64,000 bases of DNA from Streptomyces sennicomposti (GCF_019890635.1 NZ_JAIOAB010000005.1:124001-188000); one strand, 5' to 3'; positions 16,403 to 25,783 are shown, counted from the stretch's first letter. Numbers and translations are program-made. Notes: generated by a model from the letters alone, not told the origin.

Positions 16403-19400
16403 GTGCCCGCCCGTATCACCGACCCGGAACAGCTCAAGGAGCTGCTGGGGATCCCGTTCACCCCGGAGCAGACGGCCTGCATCATCGCGCCGCCCGCCCC
16501 GCAGGTGATCGTGGCCGGCGCCGGGTCCGGCAAGACGACCGTGATGGCGGCCCGCGTGGTCTGGCTGGTGGGCACCGGTCAGGTCGCCCCCGAACAGGTG
16601 CTCGGCCTCACCTTCACCAACAAGGCCGCCGGCGAGCTGGCCGAACGCGTCCGCAAGGCGCTGATCAGGGCCGGCGTCACCGACCCCGACGTCATCGACC
16701 CGGACGACCCGCCGGGCGAGCCGGTGATCTCCACCTACCACGCCTTCGCCGGGCGGCTGCTGACCGACCACGGTCTGCGCATCGGACTCGAACCGAGCAC
16801 CCGGCTGCTGGCCGACGCCACCCGCTACCAGCTCGCCGCGCGCGTGCTGCGCGAGGCCCCCGGCCCCTATCCGGCGCTGACCCGCTCCTTCCCGGACCTG
16901 GTCAGCGACCTCCTCGCGCTCGACGCCGAACTCGCCGAACACCTCGTACGGCCCGAGGACCTGCGCGCCTGGGACGCCGGGCTGCTGGACGAGCTGGCGA
17001 CCGCCAAGCTGTCCAACGCCGATCTGCGCAAGGTCCCCGAGACGGCCGCCGCCCGCCGCGAACTGGCCGGGCTGGTGCTGCGCTACCGGGCCGCCAAACG
17101 GGAACGCGACCTGCTCGACTTCGGCGACCAGATCGCCCTGGCCGCGCGGCTCGCCCAGCTCCCCGAGGTCGGCCGGCTGCTGCGCGAGGAGTTCCGGGTC
17201 GTCCTGCTCGACGAGTACCAGGACACCTCGGTCGCCCAGCGCATCCTGCTGGCGGGCCTCTTCGGCGGCGGCACCGGGCACCCCGTGACCGCCGTCGGCG
17301 ACCCCTGCCAGGCGATCTACGGCTGGCGCGGCGCCTCCGTCGCCAACCTGGACGACTTCCCCGACCACTTCGCGCACGCCGACGGCCGCCCCGCCGCCCG
17401 GCAGGCGCTCAGCGAGAACCGCCGCAGCGGCGGCCGCCTCCTCGACCTCGCCAACGGCCTGGCCGCACCGCTGCGCGCCATGCACGCGGGCGTGGCGGCC
17501 CTGCGCCCCGCCCCCGGCGCCGAACGCGACGGCCTGGTGCGCTGCGCGCTGCTGCCCACCCACGCCGAGGAGATCGCCTGGCTCGCCGACTCCGTCGCCC
17601 ATCTGGTGCGCACCGGGAAGGCGCCCGGCGAGATCGCCGTCCTGTGCCGTACGGCGAGCGACTTCGCCGAGATCCAGGGCGCCCTGGTCGCCCGCGACGT
17701 GCCCGTCGAGGTGGTCGGCCTGTCCGGGCTGCTGCACCTGCCCGAGGTGGCCGACCTCGTCGCCGTCTGCGAGGTCCTCCAGGACCCGGGCGCCAACGCC
17801 TCGCTGGTGCGGCTGCTGACCGGACCGCGCTGGCGGATCGGCGCGCGCGACCTCGCGCTCCTCGGCCGGCGGGCCCGGCTGCTCGTCGCGCACGCGCGCG
17901 TGGCCGACGACGACCCGGACCGCCGGCTCGCCGAGGCCGTCGAGGGCGTGGACCCGGCCGAGGTGATCTCGCTCGCCGACGCCCTCGACACGTTCCTGGA
18001 GAGCCCGCTGGACGGGCGCGGGGACGACGACGGGCTGCCGTTCTCCCCGGAGGCGCGGGTCCGGTTCGCCCGGCTCGCGGCCGAACTGCGCGAGCTGCGC
18101 CGCGCGCTGTCCGACCCGCTGATGGACGTACTGCACCGGGTGCTGGCCGTCACCGGCCTGGAGGTGGAGCTGTCGGCGTCCCCGCACGCCCTGGCCGCCC
18201 GCCGCCGCGAGACCCTGTCGAACTTCCTCGACGTCGCCGCCTCCTTCGCCGCCAACGAGCGCGAGGCGTCCCTGCTGGCGTTCCTCGGCTTCCTGCGCAC
18301 CGCCGCCCAGTACGAGAAGGGCCTCGACAACGCGCTGCCCGGCGGCGAGAACACCGTCAAGGTGCTCACCGCGCACAAGTCCAAGGGCCTGGAGTGGGAC
18401 GTCGTCGCCGTCCCCGGCCTGGTCACCGGCACCTTCCCCAGCGCCCAGGGCCGCGAGAAGTGGACCGCCCAGGCCAAGGTGCTCCCGCACGCGCTGCGCG
18501 GCGACGCCGACACCCTCCCCGACGTCGGCGCCTGGGACGCCAAGGGCATGAAGGCCTTCCACGAGGCCATGAAGGACCATCAGCACACCGAGGAACTGCG
18601 CCTCGGCTACGTCACCTTCACCCGCCCCCGCTCCCTGCTCCTCGGCTCCGGCCACTGGTGGGGCCCCAGCCAGAAGAAGCCCCGCGGCCCGTCCGACTTC
18701 CTCCGGGCGCTGTACGACCACTGCGCCGCCGGGTACGGCGAGATCGAGGCGTGGGCGGACGAACCGGCCGAGGGCGAGGAGAACCCGGCCCTGCACCGGG
18801 CCGCAGCCGACCAGGTCTGGCCCCTGCCCCTGGACGAGACCGCGCTGCGCCGCCGCCGCGAGGCCGCCGCGACCGTCCGCGCCCACCTGGACGCCCTCAC
18901 CGCGCGCGCGGAGGACGCCCCGCAGGCCGCCCTCCCGACGTACGACGACCCGGACTGGCCCCCGCCCCCGGAGGACGACGAGCCGCCCTACGACGAGCCC
19001 GCGTACGACGAGCCGCCCTACGCACCCCCGTACGACGAGGACGCCCCCCTCGACGGCGAGGACCCCGGCGACTGGGACGACTGGAGCGGCGACCGCCCCG
19101 CGATCCCGCACCAGACGCCGCCCCCGGACGAGTCCGAGCCCCCGGCCGTGGGCCGTCCCGCGCACGACACCGCCCCCGCCCGCCCCGGACCCGAAGCCGC
19201 CCCCGCACCCGAGCCCCCGGCCCTTGAGCCCGACCGCCTCGGACCCGACGCCCTCACCCCGGAGGAAGCCCGCACCGTCGCCTCCTGGGACCGCGACCTC
19301 GACGCGCTCGCCGGGGAGCTGCGCCGCGCCCGGCAGAGCGTCACCGACGTCCCCCTGCCGACCACCCTGACCGCGTCCCAGCTGCTGCGCCTGGCCGCCG

Positions 19401-19996
19401 ACCCGGAGGCCTTCGCGCGGGAGCTGGCGCGCCCCATGCCGAGCCCCCCGCAGCCCGCAGCCCGCCGCGGCACCCGCTTCCACGCCTGGGTCGAGACCCG
19501 TTTCGAGGCGCTCACCCTGCCCATGCTGGAACCCGAGGAGCTGCCCGGCGCCGACGCCGAGATCGCCGACGAACGCGACCTCGAAGCGCTCAAGGAGGCG
19601 TTCGAACGCACCGAGTACGCGCACCGCACGCCCCTGCGCGTCGAGGCCCCGTTCCAGCTCGCGATCGCCGGCCGGGTCGTCCGGGGCCGGATCGACGCCG
19701 TCTACCGGGAGGGCGACGGCGAGGAGGCGACGTACGAGATCGTCGACTGGAAGACGAACCGCTCGCGCACCGCCGACCCGCTCCAGCTCGCGGTGTACCG
19801 GCTGGCCTGGGCCGAGCAGCAGGGCGTCCCGCCGGAGCGGGTCACGGCCGCGTTCGTGTACGTGCGCACCGGCGAGGTGGTGCGCCCGCAGGGACTGCCG
19901 GACCGCGCCGCGCTGGAGCGGCTGCTGCTGGGGGAGCCGGCCGGGGAGGGGCAGTGTGACGAACCGCCCGAACCGGATGGCACCGAGTGCCGCTAG
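16403..19996 (+). CDS. adnB: AdnB-type UvrD helicase-nuclease subunit
   Basis: 1197 residues from GTG 16403, chosen because TTAGCCT ends 6-7 bases upstream as a -10 for a leaderless mRNA; TTG 16358 and GTG 16379 are alternatives. Helicase motifs: VAGAGSGKTTVMA, LTFTNKAAGELAERV, VLLDEYQDTSVAQ, VGDPCQAIYGWRGA, LTAHKSKGLEWD and FTRPRSLLL at motif VI. The C-terminal RecB-like nuclease carries EIVDWKTNRSRT, the Asp/Lys pair of PD-(D/E)XK enzymes. It forms the second subunit of AdnAB, the actinobacterial end-resecting helicase-nuclease. An acidic, Pro/Tyr-rich segment near residues 845-950 (DEPPYDEPAYDEPPY type repeats) links helicase and nuclease and looks disordered. Confidence 0.92.
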   Translation: MPARITDPEQLKELLGIPFTPEQTACIIAPPAPQVIVAGAGSGKTTVMAARVVWLVGTGQVAPEQVLGLTFTNKAAGELAERVRKALIRAGVTDPDVIDPDDPPGEPVISTYHAFAGRLLTDHGLRIGLEPSTRLLADATRYQLAARVLREAPGPYPALTRSFPDLVSDLLALDAELAEHLVRPEDLRAWDAGLLDELATAKLSNADLRKVPETAAARRELAGLVLRYRAAKRERDLLDFGDQIALAARLAQLPEVGRLLREEFRVVLLDEYQDTSVAQRILLAGLFGGGTGHPVTAVGDPCQAIYGWRGASVANLDDFPDHFAHADGRPAARQALSENRRSGGRLLDLANGLAAPLRAMHAGVAALRPAPGAERDGLVRCALLPTHAEEIAWLADSVAHLVRTGKAPGEIAVLCRTASDFAEIQGALVARDVPVEVVGLSGLLHLPEVADLVAVCEVLQDPGANASLVRLLTGPRWRIGARDLALLGRRARLLVAHARVADDDPDRRLAEAVEGVDPAEVISLADALDTFLESPLDGRGDDDGLPFSPEARVRFARLAAELRELRRALSDPLMDVLHRVLAVTGLEVELSASPHALAARRRETLSNFLDVAASFAANEREASLLAFLGFLRTAAQYEKGLDNALPGGENTVKVLTAHKSKGLEWDVVAVPGLVTGTFPSAQGREKWTAQAKVLPHALRGDADTLPDVGAWDAKGMKAFHEAMKDHQHTEELRLGYVTFTRPRSLLLGSGHWWGPSQKKPRGPSDFLRALYDHCAAGYGEIEAWADEPAEGEENPALHRAAADQVWPLPLDETALRRRREAAATVRAHLDALTARAEDAPQAALPTYDDPDWPPPPEDDEPPYDEPAYDEPPYAPPYDEDAPLDGEDPGDWDDWSGDRPAIPHQTPPPDESEPPAVGRPAHDTAPARPGPEAAPAPEPPALEPDRLGPDALTPEEARTVASWDRDLDALAGELRRARQSVTDVPLPTTLTASQLLRLAADPEAFARELARPMPSPPQPAARRGTRFHAWVETRFEALTLPMLEPEELPGADAEIADERDLEALKEAFERTEYAHRTPLRVEAPFQLAIAGRVVRGRIDAVYREGDGEEATYEIVDWKTNRSRTADPLQLAVYRLAWAEQQGVPPERVTAAFVYVRTGEVVRPQGLPDRAALERLLLGEPAGEGQCDEPPEPDGTECR

Positions 19997-20006
19997 GCTC
20001 GTGAGC

Positions 20007-21410
20007 ATGAGCCAGACCCCGGACAGCGCCGTCCGCACGTACATCGAGCAGCACCGCAGCGCCTTCCTCGACGACCTCGCCGAGTGGCTGCGCATCCCCT
20101 CCGTGTCGGCCCAGCCCGACCACGCGCCCGACGTACGGCGCAGCGCCGACTGGCTCGCCGCCAAGCTCCTGGAGACCGGCTTCACCACCGCCGAGGTCTG
20201 GCCCACCGACGGCGCCCCGGCCGTCTTCGCCGAGTGGCCGTCCGACGACCCGGACGCCCCCACCGTCCTCGTCTACGGCCACCACGACGTGCAGCCGGCC
20301 GCCCGCGAGGACGGCTGGCACAGCGAGCCCTTCGAGCCCGAGATCCGCGACGGCCGCCTCTACGCGCGCGGGGCGGCCGACGACAAGGGCCAGGTGCTGT
20401 TCCACACCCTCGGCGTCCGCGCCCACCTCGCCGCCACCGGGCGCACCGCCCCGGCCGTCCACCTCAAGCTGCTGATCGAGGGCGAGGAGGAGTCCGGCTC
20501 CCCGCACTTCCGGGCCCTGGTGGAGAGCCGCGCCGACCGTCTGGCCGCCGACGCCGTGGTCGTCTCCGACACCGGCATGTGGTCCGAGGACACCCCGACG
20601 GTGTGCACCGGGATGCGCGGCCTCGCCGAGTGCGAGATCCACTTCCGGGGCCCCGACCAGGACATCCACTCCGGCTCCTTCGGCGGCGCCGTGCCCAACC
20701 CGGCCACCGCCGCCGCCCGCCTGGTCGCCGCCCTGCACGACGAGCACGCGCGCGTGGCGGTCCCCGGCTTCTACGACGGCGTCGTGGAGCTGACCGACCG
20801 CGAGCGCGCGCTCTTCGCCGAACTGCCCTTCGACGAGGAGCGCTGGCTGCGCACCGCCAAGTCCCACGCCACCTCCGGCGAGGCCGGCTACACCACCCTG
20901 GAACGCGTCTGGGCCCGCCCCACCGCCGAGGTCAACGGCATCGGCGGCGGCTACCAGGGCGCCGGCAGCAAGACGATCATCCCCGCCTCGGCGATGGTCA
21001 AGCTGACCTTCCGGCTGGTCGCCGGCCAGGACCCCGACCGGATCGAGAAGGCCGTCCGCGCCTGGGTGGACGAGCAGGTGCCCGACGGCATCCGGCACGA
21101 GACGGTGTTCGGCGGCGCCACGCGCCCGTGCCTGACCCCGCTGGACCACCCGGCCCTCCAGTCCGTCGTCCGCGCCATGGGCCGCGCCTTCGGCGTGCCG
21201 GTCCGCTTCACCCGCGAGGGCGGCTCCGGTCCGGCCGCCGACCTCCAGGAGGTGCTCGGCGTGCCCGTCCTCTTCCTGGGCATCTCCGTCCCCTCCGACG
21301 GCTGGCACGCCCCGAACGAGAAGGTCGAGCTGGACCTGCTGTTCAAGGGCGTCGAGACCAGCGCGTACCTGTGGGGCGACCTCGCCGAGCACTGGCGCGA
21401 GGCGCCCTGA
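20007..21410 (+). CDS. M20 family dipeptidase
   Basis: 467 residues. Metal-binding motifs of the M20 family are in order: VYGHHDVQPA (His and catalytic Asp), GAADDKGQ (bridging Asp), LIEGEEESGS (catalytic Glu and Glu ligand), VSDTGMW (Asp), and the last His in DGWHAPNEKV. The dimerisation lid lies between. Close relatives are dipeptidases of the CNDP/PepV-like group that hydrolyse dipeptides or other acyl-amino-acid bonds in the cytosol. TAGGCT just upstream and only 10 bp after the adnB stop suggest an own promoter with a very short leader; GTG 20001 is an in-frame alternative start. Confidence 0.9.
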   Translation: MSQTPDSAVRTYIEQHRSAFLDDLAEWLRIPSVSAQPDHAPDVRRSADWLAAKLLETGFTTAEVWPTDGAPAVFAEWPSDDPDAPTVLVYGHHDVQPAAREDGWHSEPFEPEIRDGRLYARGAADDKGQVLFHTLGVRAHLAATGRTAPAVHLKLLIEGEEESGSPHFRALVESRADRLAADAVVVSDTGMWSEDTPTVCTGMRGLAECEIHFRGPDQDIHSGSFGGAVPNPATAAARLVAALHDEHARVAVPGFYDGVVELTDRERALFAELPFDEERWLRTAKSHATSGEAGYTTLERVWARPTAEVNGIGGGYQGAGSKTIIPASAMVKLTFRLVAGQDPDRIEKAVRAWVDEQVPDGIRHETVFGGATRPCLTPLDHPALQSVVRAMGRAFGVPVRFTREGGSGPAADLQEVLGVPVLFLGISVPSDGWHAPNEKVELDLLFKGVETSAYLWGDLAEHWREAP

Positions 21411-21568
21411 GACAGCGGCCGCCGTACGGGGCGCCGTCCCGCGCGGAGCACACTGAAGGAGCCGCCGCGCCCCGCGCGGGCCCCCGGACCCGTCCGCCTC
21501 CCGTCCCACGTCCCGCCGAACCGCCGCCGAACACCACCGTTGCCGCACTGGGGGAGTTGGAAGCACCC

Positions 21569-22513
21569 GTGACCACCTGGACCGACCACACCACCGACCG
21601 CCCCGTCTCGCTCACCGCGCCCAGCGGCGTCGACCGGGCCGCCCACCACCGGCTCGACGAGGCCTGGCTCGCCGCGGCCTGGAGCCACCCCTCGACGCGC
21701 TGCTTCGTGGTCTCCGGCGGCCAGGTGCTCATCGACGAGACGGCCGACGGCCGCACCGAACTCGTCATGACGCCCTCCTTCGAGGCCCCGCTCACCGAGG
21801 CGCACCGCTACTTCCTCGGCACGGACGCGGACGGCGTCAGCTACTTCGCGCTGCAGAAGGACTCGCTGCCCGGCCGTATGGACCAGTCCGCCCGCGCGGC
21901 CGGACTGCGCGAGGCGGGGCTGCTGCTGTCGCCGCGCGACGCGGGCCTGATGGTGCACGCGGTGGCCCTGGAGAACTGGCAGCGGCTGCACCGCTTCTGC
22001 TCCCGCTGCGGCGAGCGGACCGTGATCGCCGCCGCCGGCCACATCCGGCGCTGCCCGGCGTGCGGCGCCGAGCACTACCCGCGCACCGACCCCGCGGTGA
22101 TCATGGCGGTCACCGACGACGAGGACCGCATCCTCCTCGGCCGCCAGGTGCACTGGCCCGAGGGCCGTTTTTCCACGCTCGCCGGTTTCGTCGAGCCCGG
22201 CGAGTCCATCGAGCAGTCCGTGCGCCGCGAGGTGCAGGAGGAGGTCGGCATCGCGGTCGGCCGGGTGGAGTACGTGGCCAGCCAGCCCTGGCCGTTCCCG
22301 TCCAGCCTGATGCTCGGCTTCATGGCGCACGCCACCTCGACGGAGATCGACGTCGACGGCGACGAGATCCACGAGGCCCGCTGGTTCTCCCGCGAGGAAC
22401 TGCGGGCGGCCTTCGAGTCCGGCGAGGTCCTGCCGCCCTACGGCATCTCCATCGCGGCCCGGCTGATCGAACTGTGGTACGGCAAGCCCCTGCCGACCAG
22501 GAGCTTCGTCTGA
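21569..22513 (+). CDS. nudC: NAD(+)/NADH diphosphatase NudC
   Basis: 314 residues from GTG 21569 (GGGGGAG about 13 bases upstream). The zinc ribbon CSRCGE-CPACGAEHYPR and the Nudix box GFVEPGESIEQSVRREVQEEVG are both intact, and the NudC-specific SQPWPFPSSLM follows the box. NudC hydrolyses NADH to NMNH and AMP and also removes NAD caps from RNA 5' ends. The gene is 158 bp after the M20 peptidase and convergent with mycoredoxin. Confidence 0.94.
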   Translation: MTTWTDHTTDRPVSLTAPSGVDRAAHHRLDEAWLAAAWSHPSTRCFVVSGGQVLIDETADGRTELVMTPSFEAPLTEAHRYFLGTDADGVSYFALQKDSLPGRMDQSARAAGLREAGLLLSPRDAGLMVHAVALENWQRLHRFCSRCGERTVIAAAGHIRRCPACGAEHYPRTDPAVIMAVTDDEDRILLGRQVHWPEGRFSTLAGFVEPGESIEQSVRREVQEEVGIAVGRVEYVASQPWPFPSSLMLGFMAHATSTEIDVDGDEIHEARWFSREELRAAFESGEVLPPYGISIAARLIELWYGKPLPTRSFV

Positions 22514-22520
22514 GCCTCCC

Positions 22521-22555
22521 GGACGACGCCTCCGGACGACGCCTCCGGACGACGC
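22521..22555 (+). repeat. Three tandem copies of a 13-bp unit after nudC
   Basis: The unit GGACGACGCCTCC starts at 22521, 22534 and, truncated, at 22547. It lies just 3' of the nudC stop and before the terminator hairpin, in non-coding DNA. Confidence 0.8.
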
Positions 22556-22563
22556 GGAACACA

Positions 22564-22600
22564 CGAAGGCGGCTCCCGATGACCTCGGGGGCCGCCTTCG
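22564..22600. terminator. Bidirectional terminator between nudC and mycoredoxin
   Basis: Arms CGAAGGCGGC (22564-22573) and GCCGCCTTCG (22591-22600) pair perfectly and continue inward with CCCGA/TCGGG. It lies between two convergent stops. Confidence 0.82.
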
Positions 22601-22624
22601 CATACGGCGCGGGGCCGCTCGGCC

Positions 22625-22867
22625 TCAGACGCCGATCTTCTGCTTGACCTGCGCCAGCGACGGGTTCGTCAGCGTGGAGCCGTCCTCGAAGAGCACGGTG
22701 GGAACCGTCTGGTTGCCGCCGTTCGCCTTCTCGACGAAGGCGGCGGACTCCGGGTCCTGCTCGATGTTGATCTCGGTGTACGCGATGCCTTCGCGGTCCA
22801 TCTGGCTCTTCAGCCGGCGGCAGTAGCCGCACCACGTCGTGCTGTACATCGTCACGGTGCCCGGCAT
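22625..22867 (-). CDS. mrx1: Mycoredoxin / glutaredoxin-like protein
   Basis: 80 residues, a single glutaredoxin domain. The redox motif TWCGYC (Cys13, Cys16) lies after the first strand, and TVPTVLFEDG carries the cis-proline. Mycoredoxins reduce mycothiol mixed disulfides in actinobacteria, which use mycothiol in place of glutathione. GAAGGAG precedes the ATG. A perfect sigma-R promoter lies 51 bp upstream, so the gene should belong to the thiol-oxidative stress regulon controlled by the sigR-rsrA pair found at 56239-57245. Confidence 0.92.
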   Translation of the reverse strand: MPGTVTMYSTTWCGYCRRLKSQMDREGIAYTEINIEQDPESAAFVEKANGGNQTVPTVLFEDGSTLTNPSLAQVKQKIGV

Positions 22868-22917
22868 GTCTCTCGTGCTCCTTCGGCGGGTCGGGGACGT
22901 TCTGGTCGCAGTGAGGC

Positions 22918-22943
22918 AACGTACGGCATCGGTCCGTCATTCC
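22918..22943 (-). promoter_or_regulatory. Sigma-R promoter of mycoredoxin
   Basis: On the minus strand GGAAT (22943-22939), an 18-base spacer and GTT (22920-22918) match the sigma-R consensus GGAAT-N18-GTT exactly. Transcription would start about 45 bases before the mycoredoxin ATG. Confidence 0.85.
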
Positions 22944-23047
22944 CTCGGGGGGTATGGGGGGTGATACCTGTCGCATTAGTACGACCGCAAGGCCCTGCCT
23001 GTGGACAACCGCCCCGGCCGTCTCACCGGACCTGGCAGCATGGCTGT

Positions 23048-25270
23048 GTGACAGCAGCAACGCACTCCTCCCTCTTCCCGCAGGTACCGGACTCCGCCGA
23101 CGCCGTGCTGGACGGGCTCGACCCCGAGCAGCGCGAGGTGGCCACCGCGCTGCACGGACCGGTGTGCGTGCTGGCGGGAGCCGGCACCGGCAAGACCCGC
23201 GCCATCACCCACCGCATCGCCTACGGGGTGCGGGCCGGCATCCTCCAGCCCTCCAGCGTGCTCGCCGTCACCTTCACCAACCGCGCCGCCGGCGAGATGC
23301 GCGGCCGGCTGCGCCAGCTCGGCGCGCAGGGCGTGCAGGCCCGCACCTTCCACTCGGCGGCCCTGCGCCAGCTCCAGTACTTCTGGCCGAAAGCGATCGG
23401 CGGCGGCATGCCCCGGCTGATCGACCGGAAGGTCCAGTTCGTCGCGGACGCGGCCGCCGCCTGCCGCATCCGGCTGGACCGGGGCGAGCTGCGGGACGTC
23501 ACCGCGGAGATCGAATGGGCCAAGGTCACCCAGACCGTCCCCGCCGACTACGTCCTCGCAGCCGCGAAGGCCGGCCGCGCAGCACCGCGCGACACGGCCG
23601 AGATCGCGCAGCTCTACTCCGTCTACGAGGACCTGAAGCGGGACCGCGCGGTCATCGACTTCGAGGACGTGCTGCTGCTGACCGTCGGCATCCTCCAGGA
23701 CCGGCGCGACATCGCCGAACAGGTCCGCGCCCAGTACCAGCACTTCGTGGTGGACGAGTACCAGGACGTCAGCCCGCTCCAGCAGCGGTTGCTGGAGCTG
23801 TGGCTGGGGGACCGGGACGACCTGTGCGTCGTCGGGGACGCCAGCCAGACGATCTACTCGTTCACAGGAGCAACCCCCGACCATCTGCTCGACTTCCGCG
23901 TCCGCCACCCCGGCGCCACCGTCGTCAAGCTGGTGCGCGACTACCGCTCCACCCCGCAGGTCGTCCACCTCGCCAACGGACTGCTCGCCCAGGCCCGCGG
24001 CCGCGCCGCCGACCACCGGCTGGAACTGGTCTCCCAGCGCCCCGCGGGACCCGAACCCGAATACACCGAGTACACCGACGAACCGGCCGAGGCCGAGGGC
24101 GCCGCCCGCCGCATCCAGGACCTGCTCGCCGCCGGGGTCCCGGCGAGCGAGATCGCGATCCTGTTCCGCACCAACGGCCAGTCCGAGACCTACGAGCAGG
24201 CCCTCGCGGACGCCGGCATCCCCTACCAGCTGCGCGGCGCCGAGCGCTTCTTCGACCGGCCCGAGGTGCGCAAGGCGGGCGTCGCCCTGCGCGGCGCGGC
24301 CCGGTTCGGCGGCAACGACCATCTGCTGGACGACGCCGTCGACCTGCCCTCGCAGGTGCGCGCCGTGCTCTCCGGCGAGGGCTGGACGCCGCAGCCCCCG
24401 GCGGGCTCCGGCGCCGTCCGGGAGCGCTGGGAGTCGCTGGCCGCCCTGGTGAACCTCGCCCAGGACTTCGCCGCCGCCCGGCCCCGCGCCACCCTCGCCG
24501 ACCTGGTGGCCGAACTGGACGAACGGGCGAGCTCCCAGCACGCCCCCACCGTCCAGGGCGTCACCCTCGCCTCCCTGCACTCCGCCAAGGGCCTGGAGTG
24601 GGACGCCGTCTTCCTGGTCGGCGTCGCCGAGGGCATGATGCCGATCGCCTACGCCCGCACCGACGAGCAGATCGAGGAGGAACGCCGCCTCCTGTACGTC
24701 GGCGTCACCCGCGCCCGCGAGCGCCTGCACGTCTCCTGGTCGCTGGCCCGCTCGCCCGGCGGCCGCCCCAACCGCCGCCCCAGCCGCTTCCTCGACGGAC
24801 TGCGCCCCGGCTCCGCCGCCAGGGCCGGGCGGGCGGCCCCGGCGGGCTCCGGCGGCGTCGAGCGGGGGTTCGGCACGTCCGGCGCGTCCGCCGGGCGCAC
24901 CGGTTCCGTGGCGCCCGTGCAGCGGCGGATGCAGCGCACCCCGGCCCGGTGCCGGGTGTGCGGGCGGACCCTCACCGACGCCGGCGAGATGAAGCTGATG
25001 CGCTGCGACGACTGCCCCTCCGACATGGACGAGGGCCTGTACGAGCGGCTGCGCGAGTGGCGGCAGGAGCAGGCGCGGCGCAGCGGGCAGCCCGCCTTCT
25101 GCGTCTTCACCGACAGGACGCTGATGGCCATCGCGGAGGCCGCTCCCGACGACGAGCGCGAGCTGGCCCGCATCCCCGGCGTCGGCATGCGCAAGCTGCG
25201 CCGCCACGGGGCGGATGTTCTCGCCATCTGCGCAGGCCAGGAGCCCGCGGGCGAGGAGATCGGGGACTGA
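23048..25270 (+). CDS. uvrD2: UvrD2-type ATP-dependent DNA helicase with HRDC domain
   Basis: 740 residues from GTG 23048. Superfamily 1 motifs: Walker A LAGAGTGKTRAITH, AVTFTNRAAGEMRGRL, VVDEYQDVSPLQQ, VVGDASQTIYSFTGA, LASLHSAKGLEWD and YVGVTRARERLHVSW. The C-terminal part has a tetracysteine module CRVCGRTL-CDDC followed by an HRDC domain ending in ARIPGVGMRKLRRHGADVL. This order defines actinobacterial UvrD2, a 3'-5' helicase involved in DNA repair or replication-linked unwinding and essential in mycobacteria. It has its own start region 180 bp downstream of the divergent mycoredoxin gene. Confidence 0.93.
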   Translation: MTAATHSSLFPQVPDSADAVLDGLDPEQREVATALHGPVCVLAGAGTGKTRAITHRIAYGVRAGILQPSSVLAVTFTNRAAGEMRGRLRQLGAQGVQARTFHSAALRQLQYFWPKAIGGGMPRLIDRKVQFVADAAAACRIRLDRGELRDVTAEIEWAKVTQTVPADYVLAAAKAGRAAPRDTAEIAQLYSVYEDLKRDRAVIDFEDVLLLTVGILQDRRDIAEQVRAQYQHFVVDEYQDVSPLQQRLLELWLGDRDDLCVVGDASQTIYSFTGATPDHLLDFRVRHPGATVVKLVRDYRSTPQVVHLANGLLAQARGRAADHRLELVSQRPAGPEPEYTEYTDEPAEAEGAARRIQDLLAAGVPASEIAILFRTNGQSETYEQALADAGIPYQLRGAERFFDRPEVRKAGVALRGAARFGGNDHLLDDAVDLPSQVRAVLSGEGWTPQPPAGSGAVRERWESLAALVNLAQDFAAARPRATLADLVAELDERASSQHAPTVQGVTLASLHSAKGLEWDAVFLVGVAEGMMPIAYARTDEQIEEERRLLYVGVTRARERLHVSWSLARSPGGRPNRRPSRFLDGLRPGSAARAGRAAPAGSGGVERGFGTSGASAGRTGSVAPVQRRMQRTPARCRVCGRTLTDAGEMKLMRCDDCPSDMDEGLYERLREWRQEQARRSGQPAFCVFTDRTLMAIAEAAPDDERELARIPGVGMRKLRRHGADVLAICAGQEPAGEEIGD

Positions 25271-25282
25271 TGCCAACTCGTC

Positions 25283-25323
25283 GAAAAAATAGTTTGCGCA
25301 TGCCCCGGCAATCCCCATAGGTT
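25283..25323 (+). promoter_or_regulatory. wblC promoter with AT-rich activator box
   Basis: An AT run GAAAAAAT (25283-25290) stands directly before a -35 TTGCGC (25294-25299); after 18 bases comes -10 TAGGTT (25318-25323). An AT-rich box touching the -35 is the known hallmark of WhiB7/WblC-activated promoters, so this is probably autoregulated. It begins only 13 bp after the uvrD2 stop. Confidence 0.75.
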
Positions 25324-25436
25324 CTTGCCCACGGGAACAGCGGCCTTCCTGAGGCCCTGATTTCGTGCTCTACTTGCATATCCATGCGGACCCGGCATCG
25401 CCCGGTCCCCCTAGACGCCGAGAGGAGGCGATTCCA

Positions 25437-25760
25437 GTGATCAGCATCAGCAGCAGCAGCTTCGTCAACACCGCCAAACTGACCGATCGCTCGGTCGTCT
25501 CCCTGTGCATGCTCGGCGTCTCGGACCAGGGCACCGGTCTGTCCGGCATTTCCGCCGCGCGGCCGGAGTCCTCCCTGTCCGTCGCGGGCCTTGTCGTCCG
25601 CGAGGGCAATGAGCGACCGACCAAGGCACTGGAAGCAGTAGCGGCACAGGCGCCCGCCTATGCCTTTACGGCCCCCGGTGCCGGTGACCGGAAGCAGACG
25701 ACGCAGCACCACCTGATGTGGGCCTTCCGTGGGCCAGAACCCTGGAGTGATCCAGCCTGA
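25437..25760 (+). CDS. wblC leader ORF (uORF), 107 codons
   Basis: GTG 25437 follows an excellent ribosome site (GAGAGGAGG, 7-base spacer), about 110 bases into the predicted wblC transcript. The N-terminus is Ser-rich (ISISSSSF) and the C-terminus is distinctive, HHLMWAFRGPEPWSDPA. The stop codon lies inside a perfect hairpin (25756-25772) and 24 bases before a strong intrinsic terminator. In mycobacterial whiB7 an upstream ORF and a terminator make expression depend on ribosome stalling by antibiotics; the same logic is inferred here. The peptide itself need not have a function. Confidence 0.75.
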   Translation: MISISSSSFVNTAKLTDRSVVSLCMLGVSDQGTGLSGISAARPESSLSVAGLVVREGNERPTKALEAVAAQAPAYAFTAPGAGDRKQTTQHHLMWAFRGPEPWSDPA

Positions 25761-25772
25761 TCGCCGATCAGG
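25756..25772 (+). promoter_or_regulatory. Hairpin spanning the wblC uORF stop codon
   Basis: CCTGATC-gcc-GATCAGG forms a 7-bp stem with a 3-base loop, and the uORF TGA (25758-25760) sits in its 5' arm. Just before it CTGGA-gtga-TCCAG (25742-25755) can also pair. A ribosome completing the uORF would melt both, which could shift folding of the downstream terminator. Confidence 0.6.
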
Positions 25773-25783
25773 CCGGCGCCTTC

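Noticed and set aside
15914..20263. Minus-strand open frame of 1449 codons antisense to adnB
   Set aside because: Same reason: a mirror of adnB without recognisable domains.
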